Assembly: GCA_046593925.1 (NCBI GenBank)
Contig: JBKJQN010000008.1
Location: 1-64,000, forward strand
Direction of reading: 5' to 3'
DNA length: 64,000 nucleotides
Source: JAYVYM01 sp046593925
Lineage (GTDB): Bacteria > Actinomycetota > Actinomycetes > Mycobacteriales > SCTD01
Shown here: piece by piece, positions 8,112-15,990 of the stretch
Layout: each line of letters opens with the position of its first letter
Position numbering within the stretch: the first letter of the stretch is position 1
Made by a program: the position numbers and the translations under genes
The notes under the pieces: generated by a model
Database searches by the model: none
The model's input: only the letters and a program-made list of their open reading frames with translations
What the model was told of the DNA's origin: nothing

Positions 8112-8884
8112 CGCGGTCCACCGGGGACCGCAACCGGCTGCGACTCGGTCGGCTGCGCGGGGACGGCCTGCGTCGCCACCGCGGGTTGCTCGTCGAGCCG
8201 CACAGCGGGGATGTCGTCCGGAACCTCCAGGTGCTCTGCCCCGGGCGGCGGGGTGACGCCCCTGCGACGGATCTGGCCGAGATGGATGAGCACGATGAAG
8301 CCGAGCAGCCCCGACGTCACGACGACGTGCAGCGTGAACTGCTGGCCCACATCCATGACGTTCCAGACAGCGCCGATGCCCATCGCATTGAAGGCGTCCT
8401 TGGCCTGCTGCGCGACATACTGGCCATCCCAGTTGGTCATCATCAGAAAGCCGGTGAACGAGGTGACCACAGAAAGTAGGAAGGCCAGCACCCCGGTGAC
8501 CCAGGTGAAGCCCCGGCCACCGCGCCACGCCATCGTGAAGTAGCTGGCCAGTGCGTGCACCGCCATGAACAGGAAGAAGGCCTGGACCCCCCAGAAGTGG
8601 ACGCTGTTGACACTCGCACCGAGGGAGCTGGTGTGCCACCACTGCACGCCGCCCACGGCGAGGACGACCCCGCTCACGATGACAACAATCAGGGACGCCA
8701 GAGTCAGAACCCCCATGGTGTAGAGCATGGACGAGACATAGGAGGGCTCCCGGTCCGGGAGCAGTCGCCGCAGCGGAAGGTTGCGCACCAGCAGGCTGCG
8801 CGCCCACGGCGACGGTGTCGTCCACGAGAACGACTCACGGCCGTCGACCTCGGTCACCGGGTCCGCGGACTGCAGATCGCTCAC
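8108..8884 (-). CDS. Cytochrome b/b6 N-terminal domain protein
   Basis: 258 residues with four transmembrane helices. Two His pairs typical of a bis-heme cytochrome b are present: in the second helix region (VHFWGVQAFFLFMAVHALAS) and in the fourth (LHVVVTSGLLGFIVLIHLG). The N-terminal block, the FTGFLMMTNWDGQYVAQQA segment and a cytoplasmic Pro-rich tail follow the cytochrome b6 pattern. GTG start overlapping the upstream stop (GTGA). No Rieske or cytochrome c gene lies beside it, so its electron acceptor is unclear. Confidence 0.85.
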   Translation of the reverse strand: MSDLQSADPVTEVDGRESFSWTTPSPWARSLLVRNLPLRRLLPDREPSYVSSMLYTMGVLTLASLIVVIVSGVVLAVGGVQWWHTSSLGASVNSVHFWGVQAFFLFMAVHALASYFTMAWRGGRGFTWVTGVLAFLLSVVTSFTGFLMMTNWDGQYVAQQAKDAFNAMGIGAVWNVMDVGQQFTLHVVVTSGLLGFIVLIHLGQIRRRGVTPPPGAEHLEVPDDIPAVRLDEQPAVATQAVPAQPTESQPVAVPGGPR

Positions 8885-9060
8885 TGGTCCGTCTCGTCCC
8901 CGGGCAGGTTGACGAACGCGGCAATGATGAAGAGCATCGCGACGACGACGAACATGACGACATTGGAGTACTTCATGACGAACCAGTCGCCGAACGTCAA
9001 GGCGCGGTAACCACCGTCACCGACGAGGTTGACCACGGGACCCCACAGCTGATCGATCAA
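8881..9060 (-). CDS. Small single-helix membrane protein of the cytochrome b operon
   Basis: 59 residues. A TTG start at 9060 is chosen because GAGGAG lies a few bases upstream; the protein begins with LIDQLWGPVVNLVGDGGYRA after the initiator codon. One hydrophobic helix (VVMFVVVAMLFIIAAFVNL) is followed by an acidic tail. The stop overlaps the GTG start of the cytochrome b gene. It is the first gene of the operon and probably an accessory or assembly subunit. Confidence 0.7.
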   Translation of the reverse strand: MIDQLWGPVVNLVGDGGYRALTFGDWFVMKYSNVVMFVVVAMLFIIAAFVNLPGDETDQ

Positions 9061-9124
9061 GATTTCTCCTCGGACGGCGCGTGGTCATCCGGGCTTGCGC
9101 CGCTGGCCAGCACGAAGGCAATGG

Positions 9125-9136
9125 GATGCCGGCATC
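9125..9136. promoter_or_regulatory. 12-bp perfect palindrome upstream of cytochrome b operon
   Basis: GATGCCGGCATC is a perfect palindrome 65 bases upstream of the TTG start of the operon. Its position suits an operator or promoter-proximal site, but no regulator is assigned. Confidence 0.35.
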
Positions 9137-9180
9137 AGGAATATCGATGCCGAGAAAAGACTCACCGATCGCGTCCGACA

Positions 9181-9197
9181 GCGAGCGACTCGCTCGC
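9181..9197. other. Short hairpin (7-bp arms)
   Basis: GCGAGCG-ACT-CGCTCGC can form a hairpin immediately next to the repeated element at 9197-9248. No T-run follows on either strand, so a classical terminator is not supported. Confidence 0.4.
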
Positions 9198-9248
9198 GGC
9201 GGCGCGACTTGCGCGGCGCTGCCGTTACGGACTGGCTGCTAGCCCAGC
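9197..9248. repeat. Extragenic palindromic repeat, copy A
   Basis: About 50 bases match the element at 13445-13495 at roughly 85 percent of positions. The first part forms a 9-bp stem with a 10-base loop (CGGCGGCGC ... GCGCTGCCG, one mismatch) and is followed by a shared block containing CGGACTGGCTG. It lies between the 3' end of the MgtA-like gene and the cytochrome b operon. Confidence 0.7.
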
Positions 9249-9304
9249 GCTTCACCATGCCGTGCAGCGGCTGCTGCTGTCAACCTTCGTTGTGCTGTGT
9301 CCGA

Positions 9305-11944
9305 CTATTGCGGTGCTGCGGCGGTGCTGAAGTAGGCGGCGCGTCGGCGCAGGTGCCGGTGCCGGCTGTACGGACGGCGCATCCGGGCCGGGCCCGCGGC
9401 AGCGCCGTAGAACAGCCGCTTGCCACCTTCTATCAGGGCGAGGTAACAGACCACCATCCCGGCCAGCGCCGCGAAGAACAGCTTGGGCAGTGGCTGGAAG
9501 CCCAGGGTGTGGGCCAGCGGGGTCGCCGGCAGCAGTGCCCCGACTGTCACGACGGCCAGCGCGGACAGGGACAACGGCAGGCTTGCATGGCTCCGGAAGA
9601 ACGGGATGCGCCGCGTCCGGATCGCGAAGATCACCAGGGTCTGGGTGGCGAGCGACTCGACGAACCAGCCTGAGCGGAACTGCGCCGGTCCGGAGTGGAA
9701 CACCCACAGCATGACCCCGAAGGTGATGAAGTCGAACACCGAGCTGAGCGGGCCGAAGTAGAGCATGAACCGGCGGATAAAGGCGATGTCCCAGTGCGAG
9801 GGCTTGCGCAACTGCGTCTCGTCGACGTTGTCGGTCGGGATGGCGAGCTGGCTGGTGTCGTACAGCAGGTTGTTCAGCAGGATCTGCGAGGGCAGCATCG
9901 GCAGGAAGCTGAGGAACAGCGAGGCGCCGGCGGCGGAGAACATGTTGCCGAAGTTGCTGGAGGTACCCATCAGCACGTACTTGATGGTGTTGGCGAAGAT
10001 CCGGCGGCCCTCGACGACCCCGTCGGCCAGCACATCGAGGTCCTTCTCGAGCAGGATCACATCGGCGGCATCCTTGGCGACGTCGGTGGCGGTGTCGACC
10101 GAGATCCCGACATCGGCGGCGTGCAGCGCCAGTGCGTCGTTGACGCCGTCGCCGAGGAAGGCGACCCCGCCGCCGCTGCGCCGCTGGACGGTCACGATCC
10201 GCGCCTTCTGCTCCGGGGTGACGCGGGCGAAGACGGATGTCAGGGCGATCTGCGTGGCCAGCCGGGTGTCGTCGAGCTCGTCCACGTCGGCCCCGGTCAG
10301 GGCGGCCTCGCCGACGCCGAGGCCAAGGTCCCGGCACACCTTCATGGCGACGGCCGGGTTGTCGCCGGTGACGACCTTCACCGAGATGCCGAGGTCGGCG
10401 AGGCGGCGCAGCGCCTGGGAGGCGTCCGCCTTGGGCGGATCGAGGAACACCAGCAGGCCCTGCAGGTGCAGGTCCCGCTCATCGGCGGCGCAGGGCGTAC
10501 GTGGCTCGTCGGTCGGACGGGTGGCTACCGCAACAACCCGGTTGCCGGCCGCGAACTCCGCTGCGAGCGCCGAGCGGGTCGCCGAGGGCACGTCGAGGCA
10601 ACGCGCCAGCACGTTCTCCGGGGCGCCCTTGGTGACCAGGGTGAGCTGCCCGGCCGGGTCGCGCACCAGCACAGAGACCATCGCGCGGTCGTGGTCGAAA
10701 GGCAGCACCCCCAGCCGGGTGTACGCCGCGACGGCGTCGTGCTCGCGGTCGGCGCCGGGCGCCCGCGTCATGGCCTGGTCCAACGGGTTGCCGCCGACAC
10801 CGTCGGCGCTGTTCTCGGTGCCCAGCAGCCCCCAGCGCAGCACGGCGGCCGACCCGGCAGGGCCGTCGCTCCCGACGGCTACGGCCCGGGTGAAGTCGAC
10901 GCGGCCGGCGGTCAACGTGCCGGTCTTGTCGGTGAACAGCACGTCGACGTCGCCGAGGTCCTCGATGCAGACCAGCCGCTTGACGAGCACCTTGCGCTGC
11001 TGCATCCGCCTCGAGCCGGCGGCCAGGCTGGTGGACACCACCGCCGGCAGCAGCTGGGGTGTGATGCCCACCGCGATCGCGAGGGAGAACAGCAGCGCGT
11101 CCAGGACCGGCTTGTGCAGCACCACGTTGATGAGGAAGATCGCGAAAGTGAGCGCTCCGCCGACGTAGACCAGCAGCATCGAGAACCGCCGCAGGCCGAC
11201 CTGGAACTCGGTGTCCAACGGGTGGGTGTCCAGTCCCGCGGCGATCTTCCCGAGCTCGGTCCGCGCCCCGGTCGTCACGACAACCCCGCGGCCGCTTCCG
11301 CTGTGTACGACCGTCCCCATCAACGCGCACCCGGTCAGCTCGGCCAGCGCCGTCCCGGCCGGCACCGGCTCGAGCTCCTTGGCTACGGGGAGCGACTCGC
11401 CGGTCAAGACCGACTCGTCGCACTCCAGCCCGGTCACCTGCAGCAGCCGCAGGTCCGCCGGGACGATCCCGCCGAGCTGGAGCTCGACGACGTCACCCGG
11501 TACCAGCGTGGTGACGTCGACGGCGGCCGGCACTGCGTCGCGAACCACGACGACCTCGTGGGTGATCGAGGAGTGCAGCGCCTCGGCGGCCTTCTCGGCG
11601 CGGTACTCATTGACGAAACCCAGCCCCACGGACAACGCGACGATGACTCCGATGATCACAGCCGCGCTGCGCTCGCCCGCGCCGTACGAGGCCACGGCCG
11701 CGACCAGGAGCAGACCAAGCAGGGGCGAGCGCAACTGGTGCCACAGCACCTGTAGTGCCCGCGCGTGGTGCGAGGCCACCGCGTTGGGTCCCCACCGCAC
11801 CTGCCGCTGCGCGACGTCCCCGCTGGAAAGGCCGGTGTCGGCTCGAACGCCGAGCTCGCCGAGCGCCTCGGTAACGGTCAGGCTGGCACTGGCGATGATG
11901 CCGGTGCGGGACCGCGCCAGGCGGGCCGGCGCCGCCGTCGTCAT
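9305..11944 (-). CDS. mgtA: Magnesium-translocating P-type ATPase (MgtA/MgtB type)
   Basis: 879 residues from ATG 11944; the open frame extends further but the true N-terminus begins MTTAAPARLARSR. Visible motifs: actuator CDESVLTGESLPVAKE, phosphorylation DKTGTLTAGR (Asp about 339), nucleotide-binding KGAPENVL, hinge GDGVNDALAL. The membrane motif GITPQLLPAVVSTSLAAG and the closely spaced C-terminal helices (SQILLNNLLYDTSQLAIPTD) are diagnostic of P3B Mg ATPases. It imports Mg2+. No MgtC or leader is adjacent, and no Mg riboswitch was recognised upstream. Confidence 0.9.
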   Translation of the reverse strand: MTTAAPARLARSRTGIIASASLTVTEALGELGVRADTGLSSGDVAQRQVRWGPNAVASHHARALQVLWHQLRSPLLGLLLVAAVASYGAGERSAAVIIGVIVALSVGLGFVNEYRAEKAAEALHSSITHEVVVVRDAVPAAVDVTTLVPGDVVELQLGGIVPADLRLLQVTGLECDESVLTGESLPVAKELEPVPAGTALAELTGCALMGTVVHSGSGRGVVVTTGARTELGKIAAGLDTHPLDTEFQVGLRRFSMLLVYVGGALTFAIFLINVVLHKPVLDALLFSLAIAVGITPQLLPAVVSTSLAAGSRRMQQRKVLVKRLVCIEDLGDVDVLFTDKTGTLTAGRVDFTRAVAVGSDGPAGSAAVLRWGLLGTENSADGVGGNPLDQAMTRAPGADREHDAVAAYTRLGVLPFDHDRAMVSVLVRDPAGQLTLVTKGAPENVLARCLDVPSATRSALAAEFAAGNRVVAVATRPTDEPRTPCAADERDLHLQGLLVFLDPPKADASQALRRLADLGISVKVVTGDNPAVAMKVCRDLGLGVGEAALTGADVDELDDTRLATQIALTSVFARVTPEQKARIVTVQRRSGGGVAFLGDGVNDALALHAADVGISVDTATDVAKDAADVILLEKDLDVLADGVVEGRRIFANTIKYVLMGTSSNFGNMFSAAGASLFLSFLPMLPSQILLNNLLYDTSQLAIPTDNVDETQLRKPSHWDIAFIRRFMLYFGPLSSVFDFITFGVMLWVFHSGPAQFRSGWFVESLATQTLVIFAIRTRRIPFFRSHASLPLSLSALAVVTVGALLPATPLAHTLGFQPLPKLFFAALAGMVVCYLALIEGGKRLFYGAAAGPARMRRPYSRHRHLRRRAAYFSTAAAPQ

Positions 11945-11966
11945 GGGCGGCGTTGCGGGGAGGTGG

Positions 11967-12458
11967 TTACAGCAGGCCGCCGGCCCGGATTGCCTGGTCG
12001 GCCTGGTCCGCATCGACGTAGACCTGGTACTGCTCGGCCTCCATGCCCTTGACGCTGGCGAAGTCGCGGCGCCCGTGCGTGGCGCGGTGCGCGAAGTAGC
12101 CGAATGCCGCCCACCAGAGCGCGCCGATGACGACGCTGCCCAGCACATTCGCGAACGAGGTCGATCCCGCGCTGAAAAGGTTGATCAGGATGCCGATGAG
12201 CAGCCCGATCCAGGCACCGGTTGCGGCGCCGGCCAGCGCGGCCCGACCGCTCGTGAGCCGACCGGTGACGTACTCCACCGAGCGCAGGCCGTTACCGACG
12301 ATCCGTACGTGCTCGACCGGAAAACCGCTGTCGGACAGCTTGTCGACCAACTGCTCGGCGCCGGCGTACGTCGGGAAGGTCGCCAAGAGGTGTTGCGGCT
12401 TATCCGTGAGCGCCGCGGCGCGGAACGGGGCGTTCGAGGGTTGGAGCGGGCTGACCAT
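11967..12458 (-). CDS. General stress protein, YflT-like with Gly-rich membrane hairpin
   Basis: 163 residues. An N-terminal alpha/beta domain (FPTYAGAEQLVDKLSDSGFP, VEHVRIVGNGLRSVEYVTGR) is followed by a Gly/Ala-rich hydrophobic hairpin (ALAGAATGAWIGLLIGILIN) and a short C-terminal segment ending in a Gln/Asp-rich stretch. This is the pattern of actinobacterial general stress proteins carrying the heat-induced YflT domain. ATG start with upstream GAGGAG. It lies 22 bases before the Mg ATPase gene and is likely cotranscribed. Molecular activity is unknown for the family. Confidence 0.82.
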   Translation of the reverse strand: MVSPLQPSNAPFRAAALTDKPQHLLATFPTYAGAEQLVDKLSDSGFPVEHVRIVGNGLRSVEYVTGRLTSGRAALAGAATGAWIGLLIGILINLFSAGSTSFANVLGSVVIGALWWAAFGYFAHRATHGRRDFASVKGMEAEQYQVYVDADQADQAIRAGGLL

Positions 12459-12509
12459 CGGGGTTCTCCTCTAGCAGGCGGGCGGGAAACAGCGGGGTGT
12501 CTGACGAGG

Positions 12510-13391
12510 TCAGCCTCGCAGCGGGAACACCGGGGCGCTGCCGTTCGGGGCGTCGGGGGCCCCCGACGCCGGCGGCGGGCCGGTGTCCTGCGGGACTGGT
12601 ACCGGACGTGCCGCGCCGGCCGCGGCGGTCTCGCGGGCCATGAAGGCGCCGAGCTCGCCGATGGTGCCCATCAGGGGGGCCGGGAACACGACCGTGGTGT
12701 TCTTGTCCACGCCGATCTCCACCAGGCTCTGCAGGTTGCGCAGCTGGAGGGCGAGTGGGTGCGCCATCATGATGTCGGAGGCGACGCCGAGCGCCTCGGC
12801 GGCCAGCGACTCACCTTCCGCGTTGATGATTTTGGCCCGCTTCTCCCGCTCGGCCTCGGCCTGCCGGGCCATCGCCCGCTTCATGCTGTCCGGCAGCTGG
12901 ATGTCCTTGAGCTCGACCAGGGTGACCTGGATGCCCCACTCCTCGGTGTTGATGTCCAGGATCTTGCGGATCTCGAGGTTGATGGAGTCGGTCTCGGACA
13001 GCGTCTCGTCCAAGGTGTGCTGCCCGACCTCCTTGCGCAGCGTGGTCTGGGCGATCTGGTCGATCGCCGCATACACGTTCTCGATGGCCACGACGGCTTT
13101 GGTGGCATCGACGACCCGGAAGTACGCAACGGCGGAGACATCCACGCTCACGTTGTCGCGGGTGATGATCCCCTGGGACTGGATCGGCATGGTGACGATG
13201 CGCAGCGACACCCGGTGGAGCACATCGACGATCGGGATGATCAGGCGCAGGCCGGGTTCGCGGACGCCGATCACCCGGCCGAAGCGGAACAGGATGCCCT
13301 GCTCGTACTGCTTGATGATCCGTACCGACAGCGCGAGAACCAGCAGCACGGCAAGAGCAGTGACGACGAGGACGGTCAACGCAGTGGTCAT
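12510..13391 (-). CDS. Slipin / stomatin-like SPFH membrane protein
   Basis: 293 residues from ATG 13391. There is one N-terminal membrane helix (TALTVLVVTALAVLLVLALS), then an SPFH/Band 7 domain (IIKQYEQGILFRFGRVIGVR, GLRLIIPIVDVLHRVSLR), a charged coiled-coil (MARQAEAEREKRAKIINAEG) and a Pro-rich tail. Such proteins form oligomeric membrane scaffolds linked to microdomains and proteolysis. No adjacent NfeD partner is present, which is usual only for the slipin-1 branch. An FtsH lies 13 kb away. Earlier in-frame starts would add an Arg-rich tail without a ribosome-binding site. Confidence 0.88.
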   Translation of the reverse strand: MTTALTVLVVTALAVLLVLALSVRIIKQYEQGILFRFGRVIGVREPGLRLIIPIVDVLHRVSLRIVTMPIQSQGIITRDNVSVDVSAVAYFRVVDATKAVVAIENVYAAIDQIAQTTLRKEVGQHTLDETLSETDSINLEIRKILDINTEEWGIQVTLVELKDIQLPDSMKRAMARQAEAEREKRAKIINAEGESLAAEALGVASDIMMAHPLALQLRNLQSLVEIGVDKNTTVVFPAPLMGTIGELGAFMARETAAAGAARPVPVPQDTGPPPASGAPDAPNGSAPVFPLRG

Positions 13392-13444
13392 GGATGCCCT
13401 CAGGAGAAGGTCACGGGGGCGTCCGGCGGCGAGCTGACGTGCTC

Positions 13445-13495
13445 CGGCGGCGCGGCTCTCGCGGCGCCGCCGTTCCGGACTGGCTGACACCCAGC
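13445..13495. repeat. Extragenic palindromic repeat, copy B
   Basis: Second copy of the element at 9197. Here the stem is perfect: CGGCGGCGC and GCGCCGCCG with a 10-base loop, followed by CGTTCCGGACTGGCTG. It lies 54 bases upstream of the slipin start and downstream of the regulator gene ending at 13527, the same gene arrangement as copy A. Confidence 0.7.
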
Positions 13496-13526
13496 AGCTA
13501 AGGGTGCGCGTCGGCGAGGTTTTCTG

Positions 13527-14147
13527 TCAATCCGGTCGAGCCCGATCCGCCAGCGCGGCCAGCAGTTCACGAGCCATGGCCGGTACCGTCAGTTCCGCGG
13601 CTGCGGCTCGGCCGTTCAGCTCCTGTCGAGCCGCGGCGGGAGGTCGCCCCTGCCCGATCAGCGCGCCAATGGCCTGCTCCACCGCGCGCACGTCGGCCAG
13701 TCCTGCGGCAAGCCGCGCGCCCTCCGGATCCGCCTGCAGGACCAGATGCCGGTCAACCAGGATTGGCGCACAGCCGGCGCCACGCTGTCCGGCCAGGTCG
13801 TCGGCGAGCAGCACGAAGGCACCCTCGGCGGACGCCTGCAGGAGCAGTACCGCTGCACCTCCGGGCACGGCGAGCGGCACAGCGATCGAGGCCCGCACGG
13901 TTGTCGTCGCGAACGAGGCGGCACCGATTGCGGACGAACTGACGGTGACATCCCCCGTGGGCCGGCTGAGCAGGAGCGACACTGCCAGGCCGGAGGGAAC
14001 GTCGACGAGGACTTCGCGGGTCAGGTGGGCGAGTCCGGCCGCGAAGCCCGCCATCTCGCGTACGGCGTCATGCTGGCCATCGTCGTCCGGCAGGGGAGTG
14101 CCGCCGAGGGCTTGCAGGTGCTCGGCAAGCCGGCTCGCCAGGTCCAC
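13527..14147 (-). CDS. Regulator with ANTAR-like C-terminus (first of two)
   Basis: 206 residues. The GTG start at 14147 is chosen because AGGAG lies eight bases upstream; the protein begins with VDLASRLAEHLQALGG. A GAF-like sensor region (about 40-140) precedes a helical C-terminus, VEQAIGALIGQGRPPAAARQ, which resembles the core of ANTAR RNA-binding domains, although the match is weaker than in the neighbour. ANTAR proteins bind paired hairpins in mRNA leaders and prevent termination. Inferred role: sensing through GAF and RNA-level control of unknown genes. Confidence 0.65.
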   Translation of the reverse strand: MDLASRLAEHLQALGGTPLPDDDGQHDAVREMAGFAAGLAHLTREVLVDVPSGLAVSLLLSRPTGDVTVSSSAIGAASFATTTVRASIAVPLAVPGGAAVLLLQASAEGAFVLLADDLAGQRGAGCAPILVDRHLVLQADPEGARLAAGLADVRAVEQAIGALIGQGRPPAAARQELNGRAAAAELTVPAMARELLAALADRARPD

Positions 14148-14338
14148 GGGGTCGACTCCTGCCCGACACGGATCACGAAGACCCGTCCCTGCCGTCCGCG
14201 GCGGACCACGGCCCGGCCGGGAGGCGGCGGTGACCGCAGCCCGGGTCGAAGGCTGCCGTAGGGCGCAGGGGGCGGGTTGGTGCACTCCAGCCGGCGCGCC
14301 GTACGAGCGACGGATGCCTTCCGATCCGCCATGCCACG

Positions 14339-15067
14339 CTACGCCGGTCGGCTGCGGGCTCGGCGGACCGCCTCGTCGACCAGCACCCGGGCGACCTCCG
14401 CGACCTTGACGTGCTGCGTCTGACTCATGGTGCGGAGCCGGTCGAACGCCTCCTGCGGCGTGGCGCCGCTCCGGCTCATCAGTACGCCGAGCGCCTGGTC
14501 GATCACTGCCCGGCTGTTCAACGCTTCCGCAAGCTGCCCGGCGAGGCGCTGGGACTGCGCCAGGACCTGGGCGTTGTGCACCGACACCGCGGCGGGACGA
14601 GCGAACAGCTCCCCGATCCGCACCGAATCGGCACCGAACGCATTCTTGGCGCGGGCATACACGTTCATCGCCCCGATGACCTGGTCGTCCGCTCCCGTTC
14701 CGGGCAGCAGCAGCGGGAGCGAGAGGACGCTGTGCACGCCCATCCGACCGATCCGCGGGCCGAAGTGTGGCCAGCGCGGGTCCCCGCCGAGCGAGCCGGA
14801 GGTCTGCGTGACACCCGAGGCGACCGCCTGCAGGCACGGTCCCTCTCCCAGGCCGTACTGGACATCGTCGACGGCATGCACGAACTCGGCGCTGGCCACC
14901 ACGGTCTGCGCCCGGTCGTCCTCGAGCATCGTCAAGCCCGCGCCGTCGGCCCCCGGGATGGCGTGTACGGCAAACTGCGCGATCTCGGTCAGCGTGTCGC
15001 CCAGGGGACGGTGGCCGGTCAACAGACCGGACAGCCCCGCCAGGCTCACTGTCAGGTCCTCGTCCAC
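14339..15067 (-). CDS. GAF-ANTAR transcription antitermination regulator
   Basis: 242 residues from GTG 15067 (GGAGG five bases upstream). The GAF domain spans about 20-165 (HAIPGADGAGLTMLEDDRAQ, YGLGEGPCLQAVASGV, SVLSLPLLLPG). The C-terminal ANTAR domain is clear: SRAVIDQALGVLMSRSGATP, then EAFDRLRTMSQTQHVKVAEV and ARVLVDEA. ANTAR domains bind two-hairpin RNA motifs. The gene lies 191 bases upstream of a second regulator of related architecture; the two may form a pair. No signal ligand can be assigned. Confidence 0.88.
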   Translation of the reverse strand: MDEDLTVSLAGLSGLLTGHRPLGDTLTEIAQFAVHAIPGADGAGLTMLEDDRAQTVVASAEFVHAVDDVQYGLGEGPCLQAVASGVTQTSGSLGGDPRWPHFGPRIGRMGVHSVLSLPLLLPGTGADDQVIGAMNVYARAKNAFGADSVRIGELFARPAAVSVHNAQVLAQSQRLAGQLAEALNSRAVIDQALGVLMSRSGATPQEAFDRLRTMSQTQHVKVAEVARVLVDEAVRRARSRPA

Positions 15068-15367
15068 AGCCACCTCCGGGTCCGGGGCGCGCGCGCCGGC
15101 GCCCACACCAGTGTGCGGCCCGTCGGCCCTGCCGTCCGGTCTCGGGCGAACCCGACCCACCCCCGGGGGCTGTCCACGCTGTCCAACCGGGCGTATGGTG
15201 ATGGCGCTGAGCAAGACAGCCAACCCGGATCGGGACCGCCGCGCGCCGCGCGCCGCTGTTCTTGAGCACCACGCTCGCCGCCGGGTAGCCCGGGGAACTT
15301 CGCGCTCACCGGAGCCCGACATGCCCTTCGTCAGCTCGTATGGTGCCTTGCAAGGCATCGAACGCCT

Positions 15368-15526
15368 GTGACCGTCACCCGCCAGGACGGACCCGGTGCG
15401 CGCTCGGTGCCGGTCCGTCCGAACGATCAGGCGGAGCGCATCGTGGCCGTCCTGAAGCACTTCAGCCAGCACCGGTCCGTGCGCGAGCCGCGGGACGCAC
15501 CGCCGGAGGAGGCGGCTAGCCGCTGA
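15368..15526 (+). CDS. Possible small protein (52 aa)
   Basis: A GTG at 15368 opens 52 codons encoding a charged, soluble peptide (VTVTRQDGPGARSVPVRPND to PEEAASR). There is no clear ribosome-binding site and no recognised family. It starts about 300 bases from the divergent ANTAR gene. Reported because codon use is gene-like, but it could be chance. Confidence 0.25.
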   Translation: MTVTRQDGPGARSVPVRPNDQAERIVAVLKHFSQHRSVREPRDAPPEEAASR

Positions 15527-15615
15527 CGGCGACGCGTGGACCCCGGTACCCGGTTGCCGGGGCCACCCGCGGCGAAGGGTCGGCGGCCGGGCGACCAGCT
15601 TCGGCGTCCGCCGCG

Positions 15616-15936
15616 GTGGTGCTCAGGGGCGTGTCGGTCCGGCGCGGCCGGCGTGACGTGCTGCATGACGTGTCGTGCGAGCTCCGGGCCGGTGCTGTCA
15701 CCGGACTTGTCGGGCCGAGCGGCGGCGGCAAGAGCACGCTGTTGAGCGCCGTTGTCGGGGTGCCGGCCGGTGTCTGCGGCCGGGTCGATGTCCTCGGCGC
15801 CACCGCAGGAACGCCGCATCGGACCCACCGTCCCACGTTCGGTGTGGGCGGGTCGTCACGACGGGATGCTCTTCTGCTGCCGGAGAACCGATCTTGTCGA
15901 GGGATCAGTTCAACCGCAACAGGAGGGAATCCGTGA
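15616..15936 (+). pseudogene. ABC transporter ATPase N-terminal remnant
   Basis: The first 65 codons read as the start of an ABC ATPase: VLRGVSVRRGRRDVLHDVSC, then the Walker A motif GPSGGGKSTLLSAVVG and GRVDVLG. The similarity stops abruptly near 15810, before the Q-loop, signature and Walker B motifs. The rest of the frame is unrelated Ser/Arg-rich sequence. A truncated, presumably inactive copy. Confidence 0.7.
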
Positions 15937-15990
15937 GAGATGCGGGTGTGAGCTCAGGACAGGATCATCGTCTGGGACGGTGGATCCAGG

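Noticed and set aside
13392..13490. N-terminal extension of the slipin
   Set aside because: Arg-rich, no ribosome-binding site, and it would run into the extragenic repeat; ATG 13391 directly precedes the membrane helix.
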